This document shows, piece by piece, positions 43,434 through 51,526 of a stretch of DNA of 64,000 nt (positions are counted from its first letter, which is position 1; each line of letters opens with the position of its first letter). The stretch comes from Saccharopolyspora gregorii. GTDB lineage: Bacteria; Actinomycetota; Actinomycetes; Mycobacteriales; Pseudonocardiaceae. The position numbers and the translations under genes are program-made. The notes beneath the pieces are model-generated. The model saw only the letters and a program-made list of their open reading frames with translations, had not been told where the DNA came from and searched no databases. The stretch spans positions 6,200,001 through 6,264,000 of the forward strand of contig NZ_CP059556.1 in the NCBI RefSeq assembly GCF_024734405.1, in the 5' to 3' direction.

Positions 43434-44819
43434 ATGCCGCAACTCAAGCACTTCCCGCTGCCGGACGTCGGCGAAGGCCTCACCGAAGCCGAGATCCTCG
43501 GCTGGAAGGTGCAGCCGGGCGACTCGGTGACGGTCAACCAGGTGTTCGTGGAGATCGAGACGGCGAAGGCCGCGGTCGAGCTGCCCTGCGCCTACGAGGG
43601 CAAGGTCGTCGAGCTGCTCGCCGAGCCGGGCCAGACGGTCGAGGTCGGCACGCCGATCATCTCGATCGACGTGGACCCGGACGGCACCGCGCCGAGCGAG
43701 CCCGAACCCGACTCGTCCGGGGAGACGAAGACGCTGGTCGGCTACGGCCCGCAGGCGACGAGTTCGAAGCGCCGCCCGCGCAAGGCCGCTCCGGCGGCCG
43801 CGGTCTCGGCCGGGACGGCGCAGCAGGCGCTGCAAGGTGCGATGGCCGGGTCGCTCGCGTCCCCCGCCGTGCCCGCGCAGGCCACCGCGCCCGCCGCACC
43901 CGCGCCGGAACCGCCCGCGCCCGCCGCGGTCCCGGCGGGTGCCGCCGCGCGGGGTTCGGTGCCGCTGGCGAAGCCGCCGGTCCGCAAGCTCGCGAAGGAC
44001 CTCGGCGTCGACCTGCGGGCGCTCGCCGGCTCGGGCGCGGGCGGGGTGATCACCCGCCGCGACGTGGAGACCGCGTCGGCACCGGCTCCGGCGGCACCGG
44101 CTCCGGCGGCCGGGACCGGCGCGCGGGAACGCCGGGTGCCGATCAAGGGCGTCCGCAAGGCCACCGCGCAGGCGATGGTGCAGAGCGCGTTCACCGCTCC
44201 GCACGTCACGGAGTTCCTCACCGTGGACGTGACGCCGATGATGGAGCTGCGGCAGCGGCTCAAGTCGCACCCGGAGTTCCAGGGCGTGAAGCTCACGCCG
44301 CTCGCGTTCGCCGCGAAGGCGCTGTGCCTGGCGGTGCGCCGCACCCCGGACGTGAACGCCACCTGGGACGAGCAGGCCGGCGAGATCGTCTACAAGGACT
44401 ACGTGCACCTGGGCATCGCGGCGGCCACGCCGCGCGGCCTGGTGGTGCCCAACGTCCGGGACGCGGACGGCATGTCACTGCGCGAGCTCGCGGCGGCGCT
44501 GGAATCGCTGACCGCGACCGCCCGGGAAGGCCGGACCACGCCCGCCGAGATGACCGGCGGCACGATCACGATCACCAACGTGGGCGTGTTCGGCGTGGAC
44601 ACCGGGACGCCCATCCTCAACCCGGGGGAGTCGGCGATCCTCGCGTTCGGCGCGATCCGGGACATGCCGTGGGTGGTGGACGGCCAGGTGGTGCCGCGCA
44701 AGGTGTGCCAGCTGGCGCTGAGCTTCGACCACCGGGTGGTCGACGGCCAGCAGGGTTCGCGGTTCCTGGCGGACGTCGGCGCGCTGCTGGCCGACCCGGC
44801 GACGGCGATCACGTACTGA
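43434..44819 (+). CDS. bkdC: branched-chain/2-oxoacid dehydrogenase E2 (dihydrolipoyl acyltransferase)
   Basis: A 461-residue E2. The lipoyl domain (1-80) carries the lipoyl-lysine Lys45 in [12 protein letters not shown], a motif typical of actinobacterial branched-chain BkdC. An Ala/Pro/Thr-rich hinge (about 85-175) follows, then the E3/E1-binding domain [19 protein letters not shown], a second hinge, and the catalytic domain ending in [17 protein letters not shown] with His433 and Asp437. It has one lipoyl domain only. Eleven bases separate it from bkdB. The E3 subunit is not encoded here and is probably shared. Confidence 0.93.
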   Translation: MPQLKHFPLPDVGEGLTEAEILGWKVQPGDSVTVNQVFVEIETAKAAVELPCAYEGKVVELLAEPGQTVEVGTPIISIDVDPDGTAPSEPEPDSSGETKTLVGYGPQATSSKRRPRKAAPAAAVSAGTAQQALQGAMAGSLASPAVPAQATAPAAPAPEPPAPAAVPAGAAARGSVPLAKPPVRKLAKDLGVDLRALAGSGAGGVITRRDVETASAPAPAAPAPAAGTGARERRVPIKGVRKATAQAMVQSAFTAPHVTEFLTVDVTPMMELRQRLKSHPEFQGVKLTPLAFAAKALCLAVRRTPDVNATWDEQAGEIVYKDYVHLGIAAATPRGLVVPNVRDADGMSLRELAAALESLTATAREGRTTPAEMTGGTITITNVGVFGVDTGTPILNPGESAILAFGAIRDMPWVVDGQVVPRKVCQLALSFDHRVVDGQQGSRFLADVGALLADPATAITY

Positions 44820-44876
44820 TCACCTGCTGACCGGCCGCTGATCACTGCTGATCGGCTGCCGGTCGCGCTGATGCCG

Positions 44877-44906
44877 ACGGCCGGGGTGCGCGTGCACCCC
44901 GGCCGT
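44877..44906. terminator. bidirectional terminator after bkdC
   Basis: ACGGCCGGGGTGC at 44877-44889 pairs perfectly with 44894-44906 around a four-base loop, between bkdC and the convergent 68-residue gene. Confidence 0.8.
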
Positions 44907-44939
44907 TCGTGCGCGGTGCGGGAGTTCCCGCTCCGGCGC

Positions 44940-45146
44940 TCAGTCCTCCTTGCGGCGACGGCCACCGGAGCGGGAACCGCCCCCGTTCGCGGCCGCGTTC
45001 TGCCGGGCCGCGCCGTCGGACTCGGCGGACCCGCCGCCGAAGTCGAAGCTGTGCGAGTCGAACTCGTGCACGTCGATGTCCGGCAGACCGCCGAGCTCGT
45101 TGTTCAGCTCGCCGAAGATCGGCGTACCTGGATCGGGCTTGTTCAC
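44940..45146 (-). CDS. small hydrophilic protein of unknown function
   Basis: A 68-residue peptide without Cys or membrane helix. TPIFGELNNELGGLPDIDVH is a compact acidic segment. A Gly/Ser/Ala-rich stretch and a basic end (GGGSRSGGRRRKED) follow. The GTG at 45146 has GGGAGGGCG upstream; a longer form starting at 45206 is possible. Codon use is typical of the window. Function and family unknown; it is convergent with the bkd operon. Confidence 0.5.
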   Translation of the reverse strand: MNKPDPGTPIFGELNNELGGLPDIDVHEFDSHSFDFGGGSAESDGAARQNAAANGGGSRSGGRRRKED

Positions 45147-45641
45147 CGCTTCGCCCTCCCGTTTCGTTCTCGAAGCCGTGTTGCTGAGGTCGAGCCGGTA
45201 CCGCACGGCACCGGGCTCGTGGCGCGACCGGCTCTCCCAGCCGATGGCACCGGTGGGCCCACGCGCTCACCGTGCCGATCAAACGCGAACTAGACCGTTC
45301 GCCTCGCGCCGACCGCTGATGTTCATTCCTTCGGGCGAGTACATGATGCCTCGCAGCACTCACGAGGATGCACGCCCCTGGAACTTTCCCTCCCACATTC
45401 CAACATCGGCCCCGGGACGAGCATTCCCCGAGTGGTGTTCGCCACGCCCCGGCAACCTCGGCCGGGAGGCCCCGCGGACCCCGGGTCAACAGGCGGAAGC
45501 CGGATCTTGCGAGCGAATGCAGTGATTCGGCTCACTCCGAGTCAACGTCGGGGGCCGCTCGAACATCACTCGAACGTGTGGCCGTGAAGGTCGCGGTTCC
45601 CGGCGGGGGGACCGCACGGCCGCACCGGGGAGATGAGTCCA
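45147..45641. other. intergenic region, no confirmed gene
   Basis: Nearly 500 bases, less GC-rich at 45270-45420. It holds the leader of the 68-residue gene, with a GAGCCGGT/ACCGGCTC inverted repeat between about 45190 and 45235, and the promoter region of the secreted protein. A direct repeat of CTCGAAC lies near 45565. No recognisable regulator site. Confidence 0.4.
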
Positions 45642-46172
45642 GTGTTCCGCACCAAGCACACCAAGACCGCCGCCATCGCCGGGTCCGCGCTGCTCGCCGG
45701 GATCGCGCTCGCGGGCACCGCCCAGGCCATGCCGCACGACCACCCCGACTACGACGAGTACTGCACCCCGGAGCAGGTCGACGTCACCGTCGGCCCGCTG
45801 GACCACGCGATGATGCACGAGGGCGCCGACGTCCGGTTCACCGCGAAGCCCGGCGAGAGCTGCCTGCTCGGCGGCGCCCCCGGCCTGAACTTCCTGGACG
45901 TGCAGGGCGACTCCGCGCAGATCCCCACCCGGTACCCCGAGGGGACGCCCGAGGTGCACCGCGTCGACGAGGCCCACCCCGTCTCGGCCGCGTTCAGCTA
46001 CCAGGTGACCGACCCGAACACCGGCAACAGCATCCCCGGGTCCGTGCCCGGCGCCCTGGAGATCTCCTTCCCCGGCCCGGTCAGCCCGTACAGCGTGACC
46101 GTCCCGTGGAACGGCGCCAGCGTCCCCGGCCCGGTCACCGTCACCGACCTCGCTCCGCTGCCCCAGCCCTGA
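45642..46172 (+). CDS. secreted DUF4232-like protein
   Basis: A 176-residue exported protein. The signal peptide TAAIAGSALLAGIALAGTAQA is cleaved after AQA. The mature domain is beta-rich, with two Cys (DEYCTPEQ and GESCLLGG). VRFTAKPGESCLLGGAPGLN resembles the conserved core of DUF4232 proteins, which are small exported actinobacterial proteins of unknown role. GTG at 45642 is preferred over ATG at 45633 because GGGGAG lies nine bases before the GTG but abuts the ATG. Monocistronic. Confidence 0.75.
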   Translation: MFRTKHTKTAAIAGSALLAGIALAGTAQAMPHDHPDYDEYCTPEQVDVTVGPLDHAMMHEGADVRFTAKPGESCLLGGAPGLNFLDVQGDSAQIPTRYPEGTPEVHRVDEAHPVSAAFSYQVTDPNTGNSIPGSVPGALEISFPGPVSPYSVTVPWNGASVPGPVTVTDLAPLPQP

Positions 46173-46201
46173 TCGCGGCGCGCCCGCGGGCCGGACGCGC
46201 C

Positions 46202-46234
46202 GAAGCCCCCGGCACCGTCGGCGCCAGGGGCTTC
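46202..46234. terminator. bidirectional terminator
   Basis: GAAGCCCC at 46202-46209 pairs with GGGGCTTC at 46227-46234, with further GGC/GCC pairing inside. It lies between the convergent secreted-protein and acyl-CoA dehydrogenase genes. Confidence 0.65.
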
Positions 46235-46248
46235 CGCTCGCTACCGGA

Positions 46249-47469
46249 TCACTGGATGTGGCGGCCGGAGATGGCGCGGGAGACCACGAGCTGCTGGATC
46301 TGCTCGGTGCCCTCGAAGATGTCGTAGATCTTCGCGTCGCGGTGCAGGCGCTCCACCGGGAACTCGCGGGTGTAGCCGTTGCCGCCGAGGATCTGGATGG
46401 CGCGCTCGGTCGCCCAGGTGGCGACCCGGCCGGCCTTGAGCTTGGACATGGAGCCCTCACCGGCGGTGAACGGCTCGTCGTTGCGGCCCATCCAGGCCGC
46501 GCGCCACACCAGCAGCCGCGCCGCGTCGATCTCCATGCGCATGTCGGCGAGGGTGAACGCGATCGACTGGTTGTCGATGATCGGGCGGCCGAAGGTCTCG
46601 CGCTCCTTGGCGTACTCCAGCGCGTGCTCGTAGGCGGCGCGGGCGATGCCGATGGCCTGGGAGCCGACGGTGGGGCGGGAGAGCTCGAACGTCTTCATCG
46701 CGGCCTGGCCGCCGGCCTTCGAGCCCTTGCCGCCCTCGCGAGCGCGGGCGAGCTTCTCGTCCAGCTTCTCCTTGCCGCCGAGCAGGCAGCTGCCGGGGAT
46801 CCGCACGTCGTCCAGGAACACGTCCGCGGTGTGCGAGGCGCGCAACCCGTGCTTCTTGATCTTGCTGGGGGACTCCAGGCCCTTGGTACCGGGCGGGACG
46901 ACGAACGCCGCCTGCCCGCGGGAACCGAGCGAGGAGTCCACGACCGCCTGCACGACGTGCACGTTCGCGATGCCGCCGTTGGTGGCCCACGCCTTCTGCC
47001 CGTTGAGCACCCACTCGTCGGTGGCCTCGTCGTAGACGGCGCGGGTGCGCATCGCCGAGACGTCGGAGCCCGCGGCGGGTTCGGAGGAGCAGAACGCGGC
47101 GACCTTCGGGTCGTCCTCGTCGCCGTAGCACTGCGGCACCCACTCGGCCATCTGGTCCGGGGTGCCCGCGGCGAAGATGCCCGCGACCGCCAGCGTGGTG
47201 CCGAAGATCGCCATGCCGATGCCGCCGTCGCCCCAGAACAGCTCTTCGTTGGCGATGGGCAGCGACAGGCCGGTGTCGTCGGCCCAGAACGTCGCGACGG
47301 TCTCGAAGCCGTACAGGCCGACCTTCGCGGCCTCCTGGATGATCGGCCAGGGGGTCTCTTCCCGCTCGTCCCACTCCGCCGCGGCCGGGCGGATGACCTT
47401 CTCGGCGAAGCCGTGCACCCAATCGCGCAGGTCGCGGTGTTCCTCGCTCAGTTCCAGGGAGAAGCTCAT
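46249..47469 (-). CDS. acyl-CoA dehydrogenase (FadE5-like)
   Basis: A 406-residue FAD-dependent acyl-CoA dehydrogenase for the first step of beta-oxidation. FAD and substrate motifs are AAFCSSEPAAGSDVSAMRTR and KAWATNGGIANVHVV; the catalytic Glu is in YDIFEGTEQIQQLVVSR. The C-terminal helical domain has RPTVGSQAIGIARAAYEHAL. Order and type match the mycobacterial fadE5 neighbourhood (Rv0241c-Rv0244c: htdX, fabG4, fadA2, fadE5), all of which have counterparts in the next 5 kb. ATG is preceded by AAGGAT. It lies downstream of the SCP2 gene on the same strand. Confidence 0.92.
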   Translation of the reverse strand: MSFSLELSEEHRDLRDWVHGFAEKVIRPAAAEWDEREETPWPIIQEAAKVGLYGFETVATFWADDTGLSLPIANEELFWGDGGIGMAIFGTTLAVAGIFAAGTPDQMAEWVPQCYGDEDDPKVAAFCSSEPAAGSDVSAMRTRAVYDEATDEWVLNGQKAWATNGGIANVHVVQAVVDSSLGSRGQAAFVVPPGTKGLESPSKIKKHGLRASHTADVFLDDVRIPGSCLLGGKEKLDEKLARAREGGKGSKAGGQAAMKTFELSRPTVGSQAIGIARAAYEHALEYAKERETFGRPIIDNQSIAFTLADMRMEIDAARLLVWRAAWMGRNDEPFTAGEGSMSKLKAGRVATWATERAIQILGGNGYTREFPVERLHRDAKIYDIFEGTEQIQQLVVSRAISGRHIQ

Positions 47470-47629
47470 CGAAATCCTTCGGTTCGTGGCGGAGTGCGTG
47501 GTGCGTTGCGAAACGGGTGCGGAGCGTTCCGGTTCCCGAGCGTTCAGGTTCTCAGAAGCGGTGCGCCGAGTCCGGGCGCCCGCGGCGCCCTCGGGAGCCG
47601 AAGGTCCGCCGCGGGCACCGGAGCACCGG

Positions 47630-48181
47630 TCAGGCCTTGGGGATCTGGAAGAGCTTGGTGAGCCCGGCGGCGAAGCCGACGTCGCCGGCGACCTTCAACT
47701 TGCCGGTCATGAACTGCACCGGCGCGGAGGCGTTGCCGGAGACCAGCTTCAGGAACTCGACCGGCGTGATCATGATGGTGACCCGCGGGTCGTCGTGCTG
47801 CGGCTCCTTGTTCACCGTGCAGGTCCCGCCGGAGAGCACCGACTCGTAGCGGACGGTGTCCTGCTCGTCGGTGCCGATGCGCCAGCGCACCACGGCCTCG
47901 GTGGAGCGGGCCTTGTCCGACTTGTAGTGCTCGCTCATGCGGCGGAACACCTCGTCGAGCACCTGCACGCGGAGCTCGGGGCGGGCCATGACCGCTTCCA
48001 CCTGCTTGGCCGAGGCGCGCGAGATCAGCTTGGCGAACTGCTCGGGGCGGAGTTCGCTGAGGTCCGCGGCCCCGTCGGCGGCGTGCTCGGAGGCCGCGGC
48101 CAGCAGCGCGACGAACTCCTCTTCGCCGATCTTCTTCGGGTCGACCTCGGCGAGCGCGGCGACCGGATCCGACTTGGACAT
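47630..48181 (-). CDS. SCP2 sterol-binding-domain protein
   Basis: A 183-residue protein. An N-terminal helical part (GEEEFVALLAAASEHAADGA) precedes an SCP2-like domain: VVRWRIGTDEQDTVRYESVL, DPRVTIMITPVEFLKLVSG and PVQFMTGKLKVAGDVGFA. SCP2 domains bind lipids or acyl-CoA. The ATG has GGGGAGGTCAC upstream. Candidate TetR operators lie 11-50 bases before the start, overlapping where its promoter must be. It may be co-transcribed with the acyl-CoA dehydrogenase 160 bases downstream. Confidence 0.88.
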   Translation of the reverse strand: MSKSDPVAALAEVDPKKIGEEEFVALLAAASEHAADGAADLSELRPEQFAKLISRASAKQVEAVMARPELRVQVLDEVFRRMSEHYKSDKARSTEAVVRWRIGTDEQDTVRYESVLSGGTCTVNKEPQHDDPRVTIMITPVEFLKLVSGNASAPVQFMTGKLKVAGDVGFAAGLTKLFQIPKA

Positions 48182-48191
48182 GTGACCTCCC

Positions 48192-48231
48192 CTTACCTAC
48201 TGACAAGTAAGACTACGGGTGAGTAGGTTAG
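48192..48231. promoter_or_regulatory. candidate TetR operators between the SCP2 and tetR genes
   Basis: Two adjacent imperfect palindromes: CTTACCTACTGACAAGTAAG (48192-48211, arms CTTAC/GTAAG) and CTACGGGTGAGTAGGTTAG (48213-48231). Their half-sites CTTACCTAC and GTAGGTTAG match the half-site CTAACCTACC of the perfect palindrome at 51388-51413. The position, just upstream of the SCP2 start and between divergent genes, fits control by the neighbouring TetR protein. Confidence 0.6.
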
Positions 48232-48349
48232 GCGGGCAAGGCATCCCGCTGATCGTTCTGCTCTAGCCTCTCCCGCAGATCAGGACCAAGCCGAGCACGC
48301 CGCGGAACCGGCCCGCAACACCGCCCGCGGCGGGAGAACAGGAGGTGGG

Positions 48350-49042
48350 ATGCGGCCCGACCCGGACGATCACGAGGAGAGCCCACGACCCCGCAGCAGG
48401 CGGCTACCGCGCTCGGTGCGGGAACGGCAGATCCTCGACGCCGCCGTCGAGGTCTACGCGGCACGCGGCTTCCACCTCGCGTCCATGGACGAGATCTCCG
48501 AGGTCGCAGGCATCTCCAAACCGATGATCTACGCCTACCTCGGCTCCAAGGAGGAGCTGTTCGTGGCGTGCATCCAGCGCGAGGCCACCCGGCTGATCGA
48601 AGCCATCAGCACCGCCGTGGACCCCGAGGTCGGCCCCGACGAGCAGCTCTGGCGGGGCCTGCGGGTCTTCTTCGACTACGTGCAGCGGAACCGGGCCAGC
48701 TGGGTGCTGCTGCACCGGCAGGCACCCGCGGGCGGCGAACCGTTCGCCGCCGAGTTCGGGCAGTGGCGGGAACGGGCGATGGTCCTCATCGCCTCCCTGC
48801 TGGCCCGCGCCACCGAAGGCGCCGCGCAGCCGATGCAGCCGCAGCAGATGGAACCGTTCGCGGCCGCGCTGGTCGGCGCCGCCGAATCGCTGCTGGACTG
48901 GTGGGTGGAACACCCCGAGCACACCGCGGACGGACTGGCGATGCGGTTGATGAACCTCGCGTGGATGGGGTTCGGCGACCTCGTCGAAGGACGCTCCTGG
49001 TCGCCCGGCGGCGACGCCTCGAACGGCGCCGCCTTCGACTGA
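48350..49042 (+). CDS. TetR-family regulator of the lipid cluster
   Basis: A 230-residue TetR repressor. The DNA-binding domain is VRERQILDAAVEVYAARGFH, then ASMDEISEVAGISKPMIYAY (helix-turn-helix, about 44-63). The ligand domain has RVFFDYVQRNRASWVLLHRQ and a Trp/Leu-rich end, compatible with an acyl-CoA-type ligand. The ATG has AGGAGG five bases upstream. It is divergent from the SCP2/fadE genes. Similar palindromic sites at 48192-48231 and 51388-51413 suggest autoregulation and control of the whole cluster. Confidence 0.88.
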   Translation: MRPDPDDHEESPRPRSRRLPRSVRERQILDAAVEVYAARGFHLASMDEISEVAGISKPMIYAYLGSKEELFVACIQREATRLIEAISTAVDPEVGPDEQLWRGLRVFFDYVQRNRASWVLLHRQAPAGGEPFAAEFGQWRERAMVLIASLLARATEGAAQPMQPQQMEPFAAALVGAAESLLDWWVEHPEHTADGLAMRLMNLAWMGFGDLVEGRSWSPGGDASNGAAFD

Positions 49043-49130
49043 AGCCGAGCGGTGGTGGCGGTCGCGCCGCCACCACCACCCGCACCCGGGTCCGCGCGCG
49101 CACGCGGACCCGGACCCGCCTTCCCGCAGG

Positions 49131-49964
49131 TCAGTGCAGCCTCCCCACGAGGTGCGGCTTGCCGGAGCGGGAGTGCACCGCGAACGTCCCGGCGTCCCGG
49201 TGCGCGGTGAACTCCACCGTCGAGGGCAGCAGCAGCGGCTTCACGAAGTCCACGTCGACCGTGTACGCGTCCGGCAGCCTGCCCTCCAGCGCCGCCAGCG
49301 CCCGCGCCTTCGTCCACATCCCATGCGCGATGGCGCGCGGGAAGCCGAACGCCTTCGCCGTCAGCGCCCGCAGGTGGATCGGGTTCTTGTCCCCGGACAC
49401 CTCCGCGTAGCGGCGGCCCTGGTCGGCGGGCACCCGCCAGACGGCGGTGGCCGAACCGGGCTCGACCTCGGCGGCGCGCTCGGCCCGCGGCGCCGACTCG
49501 TCCGGTTTGCCGCGGCGCAGGTAGGTGCTGGTCTCCCGCCACACCACCTCGCCCTCGACGCTGGTCTCGGTGATCACGTCGAGCTGCCTGCCCTTCGGGT
49601 GCGGGCGCAGGTCCGCCACCCGCACCCGCTGGGTGAGCACGTCGGTGACCAGCAGCGGCCGGTGCACGGTGATGCTGTTGGCCACGTGCACCAGCCCCAC
49701 CAGCGGGAACGGGAACCCCGGGTCGGTCATCAGCCGCACCGACAGCCCGAACGAGAGCACGTGCGGGTAGGTCGCGGGCAGCACGTCGCGCAGCCCGAAC
49801 CCGCAGACCCGGTCGTACTCGGCCAGGTGGTCGTGGTCCACGGCGATGTCGCGGCGCACGTACTCGGTCTCCGGCAGCTCCCGGCCGCGGCGCAGCGGTC
49901 CGGTGGCGGCCGCCTTGAGGTACAGCGCGGAGAGGTTCGGCGGCGCGTCGATCTCGGTGCTCAT
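49131..49964 (-). CDS. MaoC-like 3-hydroxyacyl-thioester dehydratase (HtdX-like)
   Basis: A 277-residue double-hotdog dehydratase. The hydratase-2 motif is RYAEVSGDKNPIHLRALTAK followed by AIAHGMWTKA, with the catalytic Asp and His. The N-terminal hotdog (YDRVCGFGLRDVLPATYPHV) is the non-catalytic half. It corresponds in position and type to mycobacterial HtdX (Rv0241c). The ATG overlaps the fabG4-like stop (TGATG), so the two are translationally coupled. It hydrates or dehydrates 2-enoyl/3-hydroxyacyl thioesters. Confidence 0.9.
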   Translation of the reverse strand: MSTEIDAPPNLSALYLKAAATGPLRRGRELPETEYVRRDIAVDHDHLAEYDRVCGFGLRDVLPATYPHVLSFGLSVRLMTDPGFPFPLVGLVHVANSITVHRPLLVTDVLTQRVRVADLRPHPKGRQLDVITETSVEGEVVWRETSTYLRRGKPDESAPRAERAAEVEPGSATAVWRVPADQGRRYAEVSGDKNPIHLRALTAKAFGFPRAIAHGMWTKARALAALEGRLPDAYTVDVDFVKPLLLPSTVEFTAHRDAGTFAVHSRSGKPHLVGRLH

Positions 49965-51301
49965 CACGCCCCCAGCAGGCTCTGGCCGCAGACCCGCACG
50001 ACGTTGCCGTTGACCCCGGAGGAGGCCGGGCTGGCGTACCAGGCGATGGTCTCGGCGACGTCCACCGGCAGCCCGCCCTGCGAGAGGCTGCTCATCCGGC
50101 GGCCGGCCTCGCGGATGAACAGCGGGACGGCCGCGGTCATCTTCGTCTCGATGAAGCCGGGCGCGACCGCGTTGATGGTGGCGCCGCGGCGGGCCGCGAC
50201 CGGGGCGAGCGCCTGCACCAGGCCGATCACGCCGGCCTTCGACGCCGCGTAGTTCGCCTGGCCGACGTTGCCCGCGATGCCGCTGATGGAGGCGACGCCG
50301 ATCAGCCTGCCGCCGTCGTTCAGCGGGGAGCCCTCGGCGAGCAGCGCCTCGTTGATGCGCTCCTGCGCGGTCAGGTTCACCGCGATCACCGAGTCCCAGC
50401 GCGCGTCGTCCATCCGCCCGAGCGTCTTGTCCCGGGTGATGCCCGCGTTGTGCACCACCACGTCGAGCCCGCCGTGGCGTTCGGCGAAGTGCTCGGCGAT
50501 GCGCTGCGGCGCGTCCTCGGCGGTGATGTCGAGCTGCAGGGTGGAGCCGCCGATGCGGTTGGCGACCTCGGCCAGGTCGGCGCCCTGGGCGGGGATGTCG
50601 AGGCAGACGACGTGCGCGCCGTCGCGGGCGAGGGTCTCGGCGATGGACTCGCCGATGCCGCGGGAGGCGCCGGTGACCAGGGCGACCTTGTCGCGCAGCG
50701 GCTTCTCCCGGTCGACCTGCGGGGCGTCGGCGCGGCCGACCCGCACGACCTGGGCGGAGACGAACGCGGACTTGGCCGACAGCAGGAAGCTCAGCGTGGA
50801 GTCGAGGGACCGCTCGGCGCCTTCGGAGGCGTACACGAGCTGGGCGGTGGCGCCGCGCTTGAGCTCCTTGCCGACGGTGCGCACGAAGCCTTCGAGGGCG
50901 CGCTGCGCGACGCGTTCCCCGGCCTCGGTGGTCTCCTCCGGCGGGGTGCCGAGCACGATGACGCGGCCGCAGGTGCCGACCTGGCGGATCACCGGGCTGA
51001 AGAAGGCGCGCAGCTGGGCGAGCTGGGCGCTGGAGGTGATGCCGGTGGCGTCGAAGACGAGCGCGGCGTAGCGGGCGTCCGCGGCGGCTTCGGTGCGGAC
51101 CTCGGCGCCGACGGCCTCCAGCGTCCCCGCGATCGCCTCGCCGAGCCGGGATCCCGCGGCGGCGCCGGTGAGCACCGGGCCGTCCACGACGGGGTCGCCG
51201 GGCCGGTACCTGCGGAGCGGGGTGGGCGTGGGCAGGCCGATGCGCTTGGCGATCGTTCGACCGAACCCGGTCGAGGTGAACTGCTGGTACCGGTCGGACA
51301 T
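49964..51301 (-). CDS. fabG4: high-molecular-weight 3-oxoacyl-thioester reductase (FabG4-like)
   Basis: A 445-residue FabG4-type SDR, longer than ordinary FabG because of an N-terminal flavodoxin-like domain (residues 1-200, catalytically inactive in homologues). The C-terminal SDR domain has VALVTGASRGIGESIAETLA (about 214-233), VHNAGITRDKTLG (NAG), the Ser of IGVASISGIAG and YAASKAG with the catalytic Tyr and Lys. The cofactor in relatives is NADH. ATG at 51301 follows GGGAGTGCGC. First gene of the operon with the MaoC gene; a perfect 26-bp palindrome lies 87 bases upstream. Confidence 0.92.
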   Translation of the reverse strand: MSDRYQQFTSTGFGRTIAKRIGLPTPTPLRRYRPGDPVVDGPVLTGAAAGSRLGEAIAGTLEAVGAEVRTEAAADARYAALVFDATGITSSAQLAQLRAFFSPVIRQVGTCGRVIVLGTPPEETTEAGERVAQRALEGFVRTVGKELKRGATAQLVYASEGAERSLDSTLSFLLSAKSAFVSAQVVRVGRADAPQVDREKPLRDKVALVTGASRGIGESIAETLARDGAHVVCLDIPAQGADLAEVANRIGGSTLQLDITAEDAPQRIAEHFAERHGGLDVVVHNAGITRDKTLGRMDDARWDSVIAVNLTAQERINEALLAEGSPLNDGGRLIGVASISGIAGNVGQANYAASKAGVIGLVQALAPVAARRGATINAVAPGFIETKMTAAVPLFIREAGRRMSSLSQGGLPVDVAETIAWYASPASSGVNGNVVRVCGQSLLGA

Positions 51302-51387
51302 GCGCACTCCCGTGAGCGGGTGGTCGGTGGACTGGGCGGTCGGCCCGCGGGTCGAGCGCGGCGGGCGCTCGGGAGGCGGACTCGACG

Positions 51388-51413
51388 TCTAACCTACCCG
51401 CGGGTAGGTTAGA
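51388..51413. promoter_or_regulatory. perfect 26-bp palindromic operator
   Basis: The half-site TCTAACCTACCCG is followed directly by its exact reverse complement, giving a 26-bp perfect palindrome between the divergent fabG4-like and fadA2-like genes. Half-site matches occur in front of the tetR/SCP2 genes. Very likely the operator of the cluster's TetR regulator, controlling both directions. Confidence 0.75.
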
Positions 51414-51526
51414 GGGTCAGCGGGGTCCGCACCAGAGCCCCCGCACGATCGGCCCCGCACGCCGATCCGGTGAGCACCACCAGCCGAACCGCACGGACCA
51501 CCGGTCCCGTCCCGAAGGAGTCCCGC

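Noticed and set aside
45279-45344. A 21-codon minus-strand frame (ATG at 45344, GAGG upstream) that could be a leader peptide for the 68-residue gene.
   Set aside because: Several A/T-ending codons, unlike real genes in this window, and no regulatory codon run or alternative hairpins that would support attenuation.
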